Shown piece by piece: positions 1 through 36,989 of a stretch of 37,500 nucleotides of DNA. Under the pieces are notes generated by a model. The model was given only the letters and a program-made list of their open reading frames with translations. It had not been told where the DNA came from and ran no database searches. Made by a program: the position numbers and the translations under genes. Position 1 is the first letter of the stretch. Every line of letters begins with the position of its first letter. Origin of the DNA: Chrysomallon squamiferum (Eukaryota; Mollusca; Gastropoda; Neomphalida; Peltospiridae); contig CM022677.1 in assembly GCA_012295275.1 (NCBI GenBank), positions 19,899,041 to 19,936,540 of the forward strand. Reading direction: 5' to 3'.

Positions 1-86
<86 letters not shown>

Positions 87-90
87 ATTC
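1..90. repeat. (TC)n microsatellite
   Basis: An almost perfect TC run continues from beyond the left edge. The following 100-370 is A+T-rich unique sequence with no firm gene, apart from the possible exon at about 199-253. Confidence 0.95.
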
Positions 91-370
91 TTTCTCTATC
101 TATCTAACGTGATATGTGTCTGATATGATACACTTTATATATTTTTCATTGCTTCGCACGCAGTTTTGAAATTGGTTGCAGCTGCTGCAGTCTGACAGGG
201 AAATTTGTGTCACCATTGATTATAAAATGTGCAGACATCATCGCATTCGCATCGTATAAAGCCACTTTACTTTTCGTACATATTTTATTCTTATTTTATT
301 ATTCTTATTTTAATTATCTTTTAAAATCTTTTTCTACCTTTTTATTTCTATCACTGTTCTATTACGCAAG

Positions 371-7091
<6,721 letters not shown>

Positions 7092-7197
7092 CAGACAGCT
7101 CTGAGTACGTAGTTGTAAAACGATACTTGAAACCATTATAATTATTTATTTATATAATTCATATCTATTTTCAAAATATTAGAGGTCATATTTGCAT

Positions 7198-7203
7198 AAT
7201 AAA
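7198..7203 (+). promoter_or_regulatory. candidate poly(A) signal for the left-hand gene
   Basis: AATAAA occurs 107 bases after the TAG at 7089-7091, before the poly-T/poly-A block at 7272-7366. Confidence 0.35.
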
Positions 7204-7269
7204 AAGCAGAGTAAACACGTGTTATTTGAATGATTGCATTCAGTATAGTTTTTGGACAAAAAAAATTGA

Positions 7270-7315
7270 AAACATTTTTTTTTTTTTTTTTTTTATTGTC
7301 CTTGAACCGACCGTG

Positions 7316-7368
<53 letters not shown>

Positions 7369-7620
7369 AATTAATTTTTCCCTCTTTATCATTAAAACAA
7401 AAAGCATTCATCTTCTAAAATCTGTAAAGTTTTTAAAAATCATTGATCCATGCTACAATAAAACGAAATTAATTTTAGAAATTCGTTATTTTTATATATT
7501 TTATTTTATTTATATTTTATTTTTTTTTTTTTATTTTTTTATTTTTTATATATATATATATATTTATATATATTTATTTAGAAAAAAAAAAATTAATATG
7601 AAACCTAACATACAGTGATG
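7270..7620. repeat. poly-T / poly-A inverted pair and A+T-rich block
   Basis: About 23 T (7272-7294) and about 50 A (7317-7366) are separated by about 22 unique bases and could pair as a hairpin. The rest to about 7790 is A+T-rich with TA runs and no gene. Confidence 0.8.
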
Positions 7621-7893
7621 AAAATAATTTAAATAATTATATTAAGAAACTAGTTACTGAAAGAATAAAAGAAACTAAAAAAATAAAAACTAGAAGAAGA
7701 AGAACAACAACAACAGCAAACAATAAAAAGAAAATGACGAAAGATACGAAAGAAAGAAAACAGGACAAGAAAACAAGCACTAGGTATATATATATACAAC
7801 GACGGCTACGGTGGTTATATTGAAAACCTACAGCGGCTACGTCAGTGTTCATTAAGACTGCTATACGAAGAGTCACGACACCACCCCCAGAAA

Positions 7894-7909
7894 TTTAGAT
7901 CCGCCCCTG
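7894..7909 (+). mobile_element. hAT-like terminal inverted repeat remnant (right end)
   Basis: TTTAGATCCGCCCCTG is the reverse complement of a CAGGGGCGGATCTAAA end, a sequence typical of hAT-type elements and their MITEs. It stops 3 bases before the stop codon of the Hint-domain gene. The same 15-16 bases recur at 13380-13395 in the same orientation. No matching left end is visible. Confidence 0.5.
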
Positions 7910-7912
7910 ATT

Positions 7913-18189
<10,277 letters not shown>

Positions 18190-18204
18190 GATTAGATAAC
18201 TCTG

Positions 18205-18403
18205 TAACAATAATAATAATAATGACGATGTTGATAATAATAAAAAGAAGAAGAAGAATCATCGATGATGATGATTATTATTATTATTATTATTATTGTT
18301 GTTGTTGTTGTTGTTGTTGTTTTTGTTGTTATTGTTATTGTTATTATTATTGTTGTTGTTTTTATTAATATTATTATTATAATCATCATTATCATTATTA
18401 TTA

Positions 18404-18450
<47 letters not shown>

Positions 18451-18470
18451 ATTATTATTATAATATTACA
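18205..18470. repeat. triplet microsatellites (TAA, GAT, TTA, TTG)
   Basis: They directly precede (in transcript sense) the first coding exon. 18470-18815 is A+T-rich with repeated TAGATATC-type motifs and no gene. Confidence 0.9.
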
Positions 18471-18814
18471 TAACATTACTGATGCTAAAAGAGATATAAT
18501 TATAATACTAAAAATGGACAAATCAGTAGATATCAACAGAGAAAAGATTTTATAGATATCAGTATCTATGTTCTAGATACCAATATATTTTAATGTTATT
18601 TAGACATAAGCAGGCTGCACTTTATTTACACATCGGTAAACAAAATAATATCTAGATATCAATAGTGAAACTTTGTCTACGTGTCAATAGCCATAACGTC
18701 ATCTAGATGTCAGTAGACAAAAAAAAAAATTGTCGTTACTAGATATCTGTATTGCTGTCACTAATGTTATCTAGATATCTTTGGTCCTTAACGTTATCTG
18801 AAAGACGTTGGATT

Positions 18815-18817
<3 letters not shown>

Positions 18818-18897
<80 letters not shown>

Positions 18898-18944
18898 GGT
18901 TTAATCTAGCCGTGACGACATTGTAATTTTAAAAATAAAATAAT
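18818..18944. repeat. (GA)n plus 50-bp dispersed element, copy 1
   Basis: GA to 18893 is followed by about 50 bases starting GATTAGGTTTAATCTAGCCG and ending in AAAATAAAATAAT. The same pair occurs at 32376-32503 with one visible difference in the shared 50 bases. Confidence 0.85.
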
Positions 18945-18960
18945 GATTGCATAAACTTAC

Positions 18961-18992
18961 AGTTTTTTTGCTGTACTCTGCTCTCTAGCAAT
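18961..18992 (-). other. probable non-coding first exon of the Hint-domain gene
   Basis: On the minus strand a TATATAAA lies at 19022-19015. About 30 bases downstream begins a short segment ending in the donor ACT|GTAAGT (GT at 18960-18959). The next acceptor is TTGTTACAG before 18202, and the first ATG follows 13 bases later. The transcription start is estimated from the TATA spacing only. Confidence 0.5.
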
Positions 18993-19014
18993 CGTAAGCC
19001 GAGAGGTTTCTCTG

Positions 19015-19022
19015 TTTATATA
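19015..19022 (-). promoter_or_regulatory. TATA box of the Hint-domain gene
   Basis: TATATAAA on the minus strand is correctly spaced from the short leader exon with a consensus donor. The surrounding sequence is unique and not part of a TA repeat. Confidence 0.5.
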
Positions 19023-19029
19023 GCACTTC

Positions 19030-19500
19030 TAAAAACTACCACGATAAAACATCTACTTCAGCCAAAATCTACGACCCATGCCTAATTTTAATAATTTATG
19101 TTAATTATATGTCTTTAAATGTCACTGAAAGTCAGTAAATAATTAATATTAATTGATAATCTAATTTATTAATTTGAGCTGTCAAGTTCGTTTTGATACA
19201 TTTCTTGTTCGTTTCTAACTTAGATTTCTCGATATTTACCACTGTGAACTTTTTTTATGTTTTATTTTGCCTCTGTTATTAAATTATTGCGTTGTTTTTT
19301 GGTTGCTTTGTTGTTGCTGTCATTATTATTATGATTATTTTATTGTTTTATTACAATTATTATTATTATTATTATTATTTAATATGTTTTTTGTTTATTT
19401 GTTTATGTTTTATTTTTTTTTATTTATTATTTTTTTATTATTATTATTATTTTTTATTTTTTGGGGTTATTATTTTAAATTAAAATAAATTTCAAAGAAA
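19030..19500. other. divergent intergenic region, left part, no gene seen
   Basis: A+T-rich unique sequence is followed by TTA and TTTG runs at 19315-19460. It lies between the TATA box of the Hint-domain gene and the sulfatase. Confidence 0.6.
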
Positions 19501-19509
19501 ACGTCACAG

Positions 19510-19567
19510 GCTTTGCTAATCCAGTTGCTGAACAGATGGCTAGATCGGGAAAACGAGTTCTGATCAA
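19510..19567 (+). other. isolated exon-like island
   Basis: A non-repetitive segment has an acceptor-like AACGTCACAG and a consensus donor ATCAA|GTAAGA, reading FANPVAEQMARSGKRVLIK in phase 1 to 2. The minus strand also offers an acceptor (TTGATCAG) and an open frame. No partner exon was found, so it may be a 5' exon, a gene fragment or chance. Confidence 0.2.
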
Positions 19568-19859
19568 GTAAGAAGATTCGACACTGCTACCAAACCGGCC
19601 TAGGCCTCGCGTTTTACCACTAACACAAGAACAGCAACGAAAACAACAACAACAATAATTTTTCCCCCCTTTAATCAAATTCCTCCCACCTTTCAGCCCA
19701 GCTTTCTCTGTATACACCTGTAAATTACCTGTAAATTACCTGTATCTTTATTACTTATCAGCTGCATTAATTAATTGTTGGTCCAGATTCTGGTCAATAA
19801 CATTTGTTAATTAGAAAACACTGTGAAATACAGCGCGTTATTCTAGCAGTTTCACATCG

Positions 19860-20290
19860 CGTGTTTTTATTGTTAGTTACACATTGATATGTTTGTGTGT
19901 TCAGTCCTTCTGTATGTGCGTTGTAAATGCATGTTGTGAATGTGTTTATGTTATATACGTGCGTTTTGAATGCATGTTGTGTATATGTTTGTGTTTATAA
20001 TGTAGTACGTTGAAAATGTATGTTTGTGTTTGTGTTTCAGTCTTTGTGGATGTAGTGTGTGCTATTTCTGTGTTGTGCATTGTGTTTGTGTTTTGTATTA
20101 TATATGCACGTGAGTTTGTATGTTAGTTTGCACGTGCGTTTGTGAAATGTATGTGTATATGTTTCTGTATCTGTTTGTGTTATATATATTTTGTTTATGT
20201 ATATAAGTACGTAACGTAAGTATATTTGTATGAATGCCTCTGGATGCGTATTTATATCAAGTATATATATATGTATGGTTGGATGAGTTT

Positions 20291-20330
<40 letters not shown>

Positions 20331-20650
20331 GATACATATATATATATATATATATGAATGAGTGTTTCTGGGTCTGTATCTGTATATTTGTATGTATGTA
20401 AGTTCGTATAACTATTATGTATGTATGTTTGTATAGATATATACACACATACACGCATACGCACGCACATACACATACACATATATAAATATATATATAT
20501 ATGTTGTGTATATATCTATTTATACAAACATACATACATAATATTTATCCAAACTTATGTCTGTATACGTGTGTGTGATTGTGTGTGTGTATTTATGCAA
20601 ACATGCATACATAATATTGTATCTAATATACTTATATATATATACATACA
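19860..20650. repeat. TG/TA-rich imperfect microsatellite block
   Basis: GTGT-, TATA- and TATG-type repeats; the open frames rich in Tyr, Ile, Val and Cys are artefacts. No gene is supported. Confidence 0.85.
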
Positions 20651-20909
20651 ATAACAGAAAGCGATGCTGGCGGACATTCGTAATTAACACAGATATATTT
20701 ATTTTATTAGTTTATTATTAATTATATTTCACTTTTATTAGTCCTCGTACACAAAAGACAACAATCTGTTTCTCTTCTGCTGCACTGAACACCAATCAAG
20801 CTGAAACGACTTATGTAAACGTACATATTAACTGAGCACCCGTCTGCTACATATAGGGGTTCGTTAGACTGGTGCGTTGCCAGTGTTTTGTAGACTCCGC
20901 TTTGCAAAC

Positions 20910-30331
<9,422 letters not shown>

Positions 30332-30374
30332 ACAGCGTATAAAGGCTTCTCTGGTTGTTGTTATTATTATTATT

Positions 30375-30580
30375 ATTATATGACGTCATTGTTAAAAATC
30401 TATGTTGATGACGTTATCTGTTGTATTACGTCTTAGTGATAAATATTTTTTGACGGTGTTTTTGATGACATCATAATAGAAAAATATATTTTGATGACGT
30501 CCGTGTTTAAAAATATTTTGATGACGTCATTATTGAAATATGCTCTGATGAGGTCAATATTAAAATATAAACACAGTTAT
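30375..30580. repeat. degenerate TTGATGACGTCATTATTAAA-type repeat in the sulfatase 3' region
   Basis: About five diverged copies are spaced 25-50 bp apart. Two contain a perfect TGACGTCA palindrome (30381-30388 and 30522-30529), the ATF/CREB-type site. The segment is probably 3' UTR or just downstream. Confidence 0.55.
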
Positions 30581-31015
30581 CTTGTTTTTCTAATTTTTTT
30601 TTTTTTTCTTTTGTTTTTTTTTGTTTTAAAAAAAAAAAAATTTTTGTTGTTGTTTTGTTCTTTTGGGGGGTTTTGTTGGGGTTTTTTAGGTTTCAAAACA
30701 TTACATTTCAACGAGTCTTTTTTGGGGGGACTTTCTCTCTATCCATATAATCCATTTGTCTGTCTATCTATTTATCTGTCAGGTCATCTTTCCTTTTTTT
30801 TTTTTTTTTCTCATTTTAATAACTCGTGTATTACGTCATATGTTATGTCATACCAAATAATACACTGACTTTAAATAAAACGAAAAAAAAAACAAAAAAG
30901 ACGTTAAAACATTATTAAAATATATTCTTGCTTTAATCTATCTACGTTAAAATTTAATCAACTTCAGAATGAAACAGATTTATCTCCCTTCGATCAGAGA
31001 CGTGTCAGTTACTGA

Positions 31016-31147
31016 GCATCTTCTTAAAGTTTGTCTCGGTGTAGTCCAAGTACGGGCAATTCGATGACGTAGGTTAACGGTTTCTCCTGCTTGTGAGGTC
31101 GTGATTGGACTTTGTCCTCCTGCGCCAGTGCGTCCACGAAAATTGTC
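31016..31147 (-). pseudogene. unassigned terminal-exon-like segment with a frame break
   Basis: On the minus strand an acceptor-like TCTGCACTTAG is followed by TIFVDALAQEDKVQSRPHK and EKPLTYVIELP. One base over, the sequence continues YLDYTETNFKKMLSN to TGA. Non-repetitive, balanced composition suggests a real coding end with a 1-base insertion near 31057. No upstream exon could be attached. It lies downstream of the monooxygenase gene on the same strand. I recognise no family. Confidence 0.4.
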
Positions 31148-31149
31148 TA

Positions 31150-31386
31150 AGTGCAGAGTCTAATCAGACGTATATACATACACAGATATATTATAGATAC
31201 ATGCGTAGATATTATGAGGCATATACAGATATTTAAAAAAAAAAATGAATACATAAATATATATATATATATATATATATTTACACAAAAACATACGCAC
31301 ACAGAACACACACATACACAAATGCACATGCATACATATGATAAGAAGAAGAAGAAACACTTATTCTGATTAAACAAACAAACAAA

Positions 31387-31421
<35 letters not shown>

Positions 31422-31865
31422 AGCGAAACACAAAATAATAAAAATAATTCCCATGCAAGATAACTAAAATCAGCCGAAAAAAAAAATTAAAAAAAACGTC
31501 TGATATACCCGCTTGAAGTGAACTTTTGTGACGGAGATAAAAAAAAAAATCACATGAGTTTCACAGTTTCAAATCATGACCTTATTTGAGTCAGTGAACA
31601 ATACATATTTTATTACCTACGTCAATTTATCTTTTCTTTTTAATTGTGAGATAAAATAGAAAGGTCCGGGTTTGGAAGTGGCGGGGGAGGGGGTATTTCT
31701 ATATTCATTTATCAGAAACATTGCTAAATGTAATACTACAGCTACTACAACATTGACTGTAACATTGTCGCCGCTGTTCACTTGTATTAGATCTTACAAA
31801 TAAAACAACCAATACCGCTACTATAACTATTTTGTTTTCTACTAGTTTAAGTGCTACTGATGTTA

Positions 31866-31901
<36 letters not shown>

Positions 31902-32330
31902 TTTGCTGCTACTACTACTACTACTACTATCTAGTAGTTGCAGCTTACTAATACTATTCATAGGTGGTACTACTACTACTTCTACCACTACTACTATTCC
32001 TGTTACTAAAACTACAACTACTATTGCATTACTATTATTGATTCTACTTAATCTACTACTACTGTTTTGACGACACTGATAATTTAACGTTAAAATAAAA
32101 TTCAGAACTTTTTGTTAATTTATGTAAAATTGTAAGTTTGGGTCTCATTCTGAACAAATTTTAATTGTCTAATGTAAACGTCCGTCTAATCTCCTTGTAT
32201 TTATTTCCATTTCAATTACTAAATTGTATTTTATAACTTAGAATATTTCTCCACTGTATGAAATATTTATCAGCTCTCTCTATTTAACTTGTTATTAAAA
32301 CAGATGTTATTAGCTGACCTTGTAATCTGT
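31150..32330. repeat. intergenic A+T-rich sequence with (TA)n, (AAAT)n and ACT triplets
   Basis: TA 31257-31280, AAAT 31380-31421, ACT/GCT triplets 31740-32060. No gene seen. Confidence 0.85.
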
Positions 32331-32375
32331 CTCTCTCTCTCTCTAGCTCTCTCTCTCAAGTCTTTTACTCTCAGC

Positions 32376-32455
<80 letters not shown>

Positions 32456-32503
32456 CGGTTTAATCTAGCCGTGACGACATTGTAATTTTAAAAATAAAAT
32501 AAT
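32376..32503. repeat. (GA)n plus 50-bp dispersed element, copy 2
   Basis: GA 32374-32452 is followed by GATTCGGTTTAATCTAGCCG through AAAATAAAATAAT, nearly identical to 18893-18944. 32505-32770 is unique A+T-rich sequence with no gene. Confidence 0.85.
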
Positions 32504-32772
32504 TTTCTGTTAATAATAAATGGTACCAGATTTTAATAAATCACACGCACACACACAAATACAGACACACACATATAATACTCACATGCACATACAGATT
32601 TATTATATTCTCTCTCTCTGTGTGTTCAAGGTATGTATTATATTAATGTGTTCTAATGTGCTCTACGTATTTATTGTACAAATGTGTTCTTCGTATGTAT
32701 TAAACTAATGTTTTCTGTGTATGTGTGTACGTACTCATACTAATCTTACAAACGACTCTTCACAAAAATTAT

Positions 32773-32778
32773 TTTATT
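32773..32778 (-). promoter_or_regulatory. candidate poly(A) signal of the monooxygenase gene
   Basis: AATAAA on the minus strand, about 117 bases beyond the stop codon. Confidence 0.4.
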
Positions 32779-32894
32779 CCAGAGTATCTGAAAACATGTT
32801 GAACACCGAAAATAACATTAAATCATTCCCGAGATTCCAATTCCAAGTGGCTGACGTCATTTTGCTTGATTCACAATAAAATGACGTCATAACT

Positions 32895-33335
32895 TTATAC
32901 GTCATTTTCTCCTTTCGCACACTCCTTTGGACAGAAAAACGAAGATTTCCCGTTACAAAGGAAGGAACACAATCTGCTGCCGTGGGATAACGGATTTGAC
33001 GTTGTAGTAGTTGCAATTTTCCGTGTCGTTGATGGTGTTGATTTTAATTTGGTTGGCCGGAGAGTTGTCGTACTTCTCGAAGTTGTAGCTGGTTTCGTTG
33101 TTGTCAATTTTTGTGACGTTGTTGCGGTAGTTGTTGGTTTCGTGGTCGTTGTAGTAGTGGTTGTTGGCCTCAGAGTGGTTGTTGTATTTCTGGTGGAGGC
33201 TTCTTTGTCTGTTGTTCGCGGAGGATTGTGGTCCGGCAAGATGGAAATGTCCGCGCAGCCGTAGAACTGTTCTTGTTCGTTTCCGCATCCGGTGCAGCAC
33301 TTGGCACGCGGTGTGTACAGCCACCGTGACGTCAT
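32895..33335 (-). CDS. monooxygenase last exon: end of domain, Thr-rich linker, Cys tail
   Basis: From about 33335 it reads SRWLYTPRAKCCTGCGNEQE then FYGCADISI, with the GCADI landmark. A linker of about 70 residues, over one third Thr, follows with many Pro and Lys. The tail has four Cys and a TAA stop. The 5' boundary is unclear. No AG lies between 33335 and the TTTTCAG at about 33384, from which every frame hits a stop. A 25-bp direct repeat (ACGTCACGGTGG twice) sits there. Confidence 0.7.
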   Translation of the reverse strand: MTSRWLYTPRAKCCTGCGNEQEQFYGCADISILPDHNPPRTTDKEASTRNTTTTLRPTTTTTTTTKPTTTATTSQKLTTTKPATTSRSTTTLRPTKLKSTPSTTRKIATTTTSNPLSHGSRLCSFLCNGKSSFFCPKECAKGENDV

Positions 33336-33611
33336 TCCAGCAACCCCACCGTGACGTTATTAAAGTCGATTAATGTTTAACTGAAAATTAAACTAAGAGG
33401 GTGTTTTTAATCTATATATATATGTGTGTATTGTTGTTGTTGTTATTGTTTTTGAATAAAGGGGTAAACCAAATAAATGAATAAATAACTAAACAAAGAA
33501 GAAATACTAGCAATTACAGTAATGTAAGACAGTGTCTCAGTTTGCTGGTAAGCTGAAAAAAGGAGAGACAGGTAGATATATGGATAGATGAATGGATACA
33601 TACACACATAC

Positions 33612-33673
<62 letters not shown>

Positions 33674-34566
33674 CCCTTTACAGAAACCGAAATACAAAGA
33701 CTCAGACAAACAAATAATGACTGTGACAAACAAGAATATGTTATTAGATTGTGTGTGTGTGTGTGTGTGTACAAGAGAGAAACACAGACAGACAGACAGA
33801 TATTGGGAGAAAGACAGCGTGTGAGAGATAGTGAGGAAGAAATGCATGCAGAGCGAAAGAGACTCAAACAAAACCAGAAAGAGAGACAAACAGACAAACA
33901 GACGGGACACGTAATCTACTTGTAAATCTAACGAGTGTGAGCTATAAACAGAACCCAATATCACCTGCTACATATTTCCACTGCATCACGCACTGTTTGC
34001 ACGTGAGGTCTGCAGGCAGCTTCACATCCACGTCATAGAACTTATTCTCCCACGTTTCCAAGGGAAACCGAATCCGCCCGTTGGTCTGACGTAATACGTG
34101 TTCTTCCAGACACTCCTCCGTGGCAGCCACTTTGCGGTCGTTCACGGGACAGAGCCGGAATTCGAAGTATCCTTTGTGGTTGGTTGTCAGCTGAACGGTG
34201 ACGGTGATTGTCTGCCCCTGTTTGTAGCTCTTCACGATGGTTCCTGTGGCGTACTTCCCCCCTGCTTCGTGCGGGCGGGGAAAGTCGTCGTATTTGTCGC
34301 CGCAGACGCCACATTTCCCGCCCATTTTCTCGTGTTGGTACTGCGGAGGTGGAATATTAACTTTTTTATTTTATTTTTATTTTACACTAGTTTAACTTAG
34401 TTTAGTTTAATTTAATTTAGCGTAAGTATGTTTCATTTTTGATTTATTTAGTTACTGAGATAATCAGTTAATTAGTTACTTATATATTTACGTATTTATT
34501 TATGTTTAATTTATTTATTTATTTATTTATATATGATTATTATTATTATTATAATCATCATTTATA

Positions 34567-34611
<45 letters not shown>

Positions 34612-34640
34612 TATTATTATTATAATCATCATCATTTATA

Positions 34641-34717
<77 letters not shown>

Positions 34718-35088
34718 CCATTTTTATTATTCCGGTATTATATTTCTAAATGATGTTTGACATCACAAGCTATTTTACACACACCAAATGAGATACTTCA
34801 TATTTAAATCCACTTCGAAGCATACAATATTATCTCCCTTTTCTTGCACACCACACTTACCTCCCTTCCTCCACAGAACTGTTCGTTGTCTTGGTAATCA
34901 ATGGGTGTGTCGAATCCATACCTCCATGCTGTCGCTCTTCCTGGAGGGTCAGTCAAACGTCCATGACCTTCTGATAAGCTCAGGAGAGTAGAAATGATGC
35001 AGATGAATGAAAATATTGTTTTCTTCTAAACTGCGCTGAAATAAATTAAAGATATTTTCTCGTTCTCTCTCTCTCTGTCTCTCTCATA

Positions 35089-35125
<37 letters not shown>

Positions 35126-35792
35126 TTTTATGTTTTATATGTATAGAGAGAGAGACAGAGACAGAGAGAGAGAGAGAGATAGAGAGAGAGGGAGAGGGAG
35201 GGAGATACACACGCACCTAAAGGTGTATGTATGTATGTCTGTATGTATGTAACTCGTAGATACCTTCTTAGAAACAAACATATATATGTAAGATGCATAC
35301 ATATATAGAACTATGTAATTATACATGAGTGTGTGTATAAATACATAAATAAAAAAACATACATATACATACCTACATATTTATAGATATGTGTGTCTGT
35401 GTGTCTGTGTGTGTGTATAAATACATAAATACAAATAAATATAAGCACACACACACACACACACGCACACAGGCACACTGAAAACGGCTATTTAATCGTA
35501 TTTGCGTCCTACCACAACACATAAAAATATTCTTAAGGCAACTTTCACTTATTTCTAAAACTCCTGTAACACACTTACTTCTAAAACTCCTGTAACAGAC
35601 TTACTTATAAAACTCCTGTACCAGACTTACTTCTAAAACTCCTGTAACAGACTTACTTATAAAACTCCTGTACCAGACTTACTTCTAAAACTCCTGTAAC
35701 AGACTTACTTATAAAACTCCTGTAACACACTTACTTCTAAAACTCGACGCTTTCAAAACTCCTGTATATATTCTTCTTACTCGCACTTTCAT
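32895..35792 (-). CDS. AA15-like lytic polysaccharide monooxygenase, secreted
   Basis: Exons in transcript order are 35792-35781 (MKVR), 35025-34861, 34340-33965 and about 33335-32895. The signal peptide, MKVR plus KKTIFSFICIISTLLSLSEG (residues 1-24), ends just before His25. That residue would be the N-terminal His of the copper brace (HGRLTDPPGR). The second copper His is in TTNHKGYFEFRLCP, at about mature residue 90. Family marks include FCGG, KCGVCGD, RPHEAGGKYATGTI, CKQCVMQWKYVAG and FYGCADISI. AA15 enzymes oxidatively cleave chitin or cellulose. The catalytic domain is followed by a Thr-rich, mucin-like linker and a short tail with four Cys (LCSFLCNGKSSFFCPKEC). Introns are phase 0, 0 and 1. 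The acceptor of the last exon could not be found, so its first residues are uncertain. Confidence 0.85.
33400..33960. repeat. monooxygenase intron 3: (GA)n, (GT)n and AGAC repeats
   Basis: GA 33614-33671, GT 33750-33771, then purine-rich repeats. The Ser/Leu-rich frames are artefacts. Confidence 0.9.
33965..34340 (-). CDS. monooxygenase exon 3: core of the catalytic domain
   Basis: Acceptor CACCTCCGCAG and donor GCAG|GTGATA enclose 125 codons plus one base. It contains KCGVCGD, RPHEAGGKYATG, the copper-His segment TTNHKGYFEFRLCP, and CKQCVMQWKYVAG. Confidence 0.9.
34375..34730. repeat. monooxygenase intron 2: (TTTA)n, (TTA)n, (TCA)n
   Basis: Two near-copies of ATTATATAATCATCATTTATATATT blocks lie between TTA runs, ending in TCA repeats 34684-34715. 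Confidence 0.9.
34861..35025 (-). CDS. monooxygenase exon 2: signal peptide and N-terminal His
   Basis: Acceptor CGCAGTTTAG and donor GAG|GTAAGT enclose 55 codons, phase 0 to 0. The signal peptide core is followed by HGRLTDPPGRATAWRYGFDT and NEQFCGGRE. Confidence 0.85.
35060..35480. repeat. monooxygenase intron 1: TC, TG, GA, TATG and CA microsatellites
   Basis: Short pure runs (TG 35090-35112, GA 35144-35190, CA 35446-35465) separated by TA/TG-rich sequence. Confidence 0.85.
35545..35765. repeat. 26-bp minisatellite with 52-bp dimer structure, about 8 copies
   Basis: The unit reads TTCTAAAACTCCTGTAACAG then ACTTAC. Copies alternate between TTCT...TAACAG and TTAT...TACCAG forms, so the real period is partly 52 bp. 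It lies just after the first donor of the monooxygenase gene. Confidence 0.9.
35781..35792 (-). CDS. monooxygenase first coding exon (12 bases)
   Basis: ATGAAAGTGCGA is followed by the consensus donor GTAAGA. Joining in phase 0 to the exon at 35025 puts a start codon and two basic residues in front of a hydrophobic core that otherwise lacks an ATG. A TATA box lies 49-58 bases upstream. Confidence 0.65.
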
Positions 35793-35840
35793 TCAACGTT
35801 GACAGTCATCTAGAGAAAGACAAGTACTTTCTACAACTAA

Positions 35841-35850
35841 CCTTTTTATA
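35841..35850 (-). promoter_or_regulatory. TATA box of the monooxygenase gene
   Basis: TATAAAAAGG on the minus strand is about 50-60 bases upstream of the ATG at 35792. This allows a start of transcription about 25-30 bases before the ATG. Confidence 0.55.
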
Positions 35851-35859
35851 CGTGAATAC

Positions 35860-36420
35860 GTGAAAACTGTAATTAAACAGCTCTGACAAAGAAAGTAATT
35901 TTCTAATTTACTTTGCCTTCACGTATTTAAATTCTACAACAAAACCGCTTAGTACGTGTGTAAGAGAAAATTAAGTCTAATTAACCGGATAGTAGGTAAA
36001 ATCAAATATATAAAAAAATACGTCACTTCATTCTCGTGTATGTAAATTCATCAGTAAACATTCACAACCAAAAGAAGTTGAAAAAGAAAGAGAGAAAAAA
36101 AAAGAGATGGAAACAAAAGAAGAAAAACGAGAAAAAAAGGTCGCTCACGAAAGAAATAAATTAAACGTGTTGTTTAACGAAACCAAACGACCTTGGAAAG
36201 GAAACAGAAATCTTTTGTGAGAGAAGACGAGTATTTGCTGACACTGACTGCACGCGCCTGTGACCAGTCTACGAACTGTAATGACGGACAGCGCATCAAA
36301 TGTTGGTTATTGGTGTAAAATGATTCACGTTCTTTTTTTTTTTTTTTTGTTTGTTTTTCTGGGCACCCTTGACTAATGCAGTATGAGTGTTTAAATATCT
36401 TTGTAATTCTGTATTCGCCA
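35860..36420. other. upstream region of the monooxygenase gene, no gene seen
   Basis: Unique A+T-rich sequence with an A/G-rich stretch at 36065-36145 and poly-T near 36330. No open frame of note. Confidence 0.6.
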
Positions 36421-36424
36421 AGTG

Positions 36425-36900
<476 letters not shown>

Positions 36901-36989
36901 TTTTTAAAAATGCACTGACTATCGAGAAATGACAATTTAAAAAAATTAAAAAATTAAAAAATGTGTTTTTACTTATAATCACAACAACC

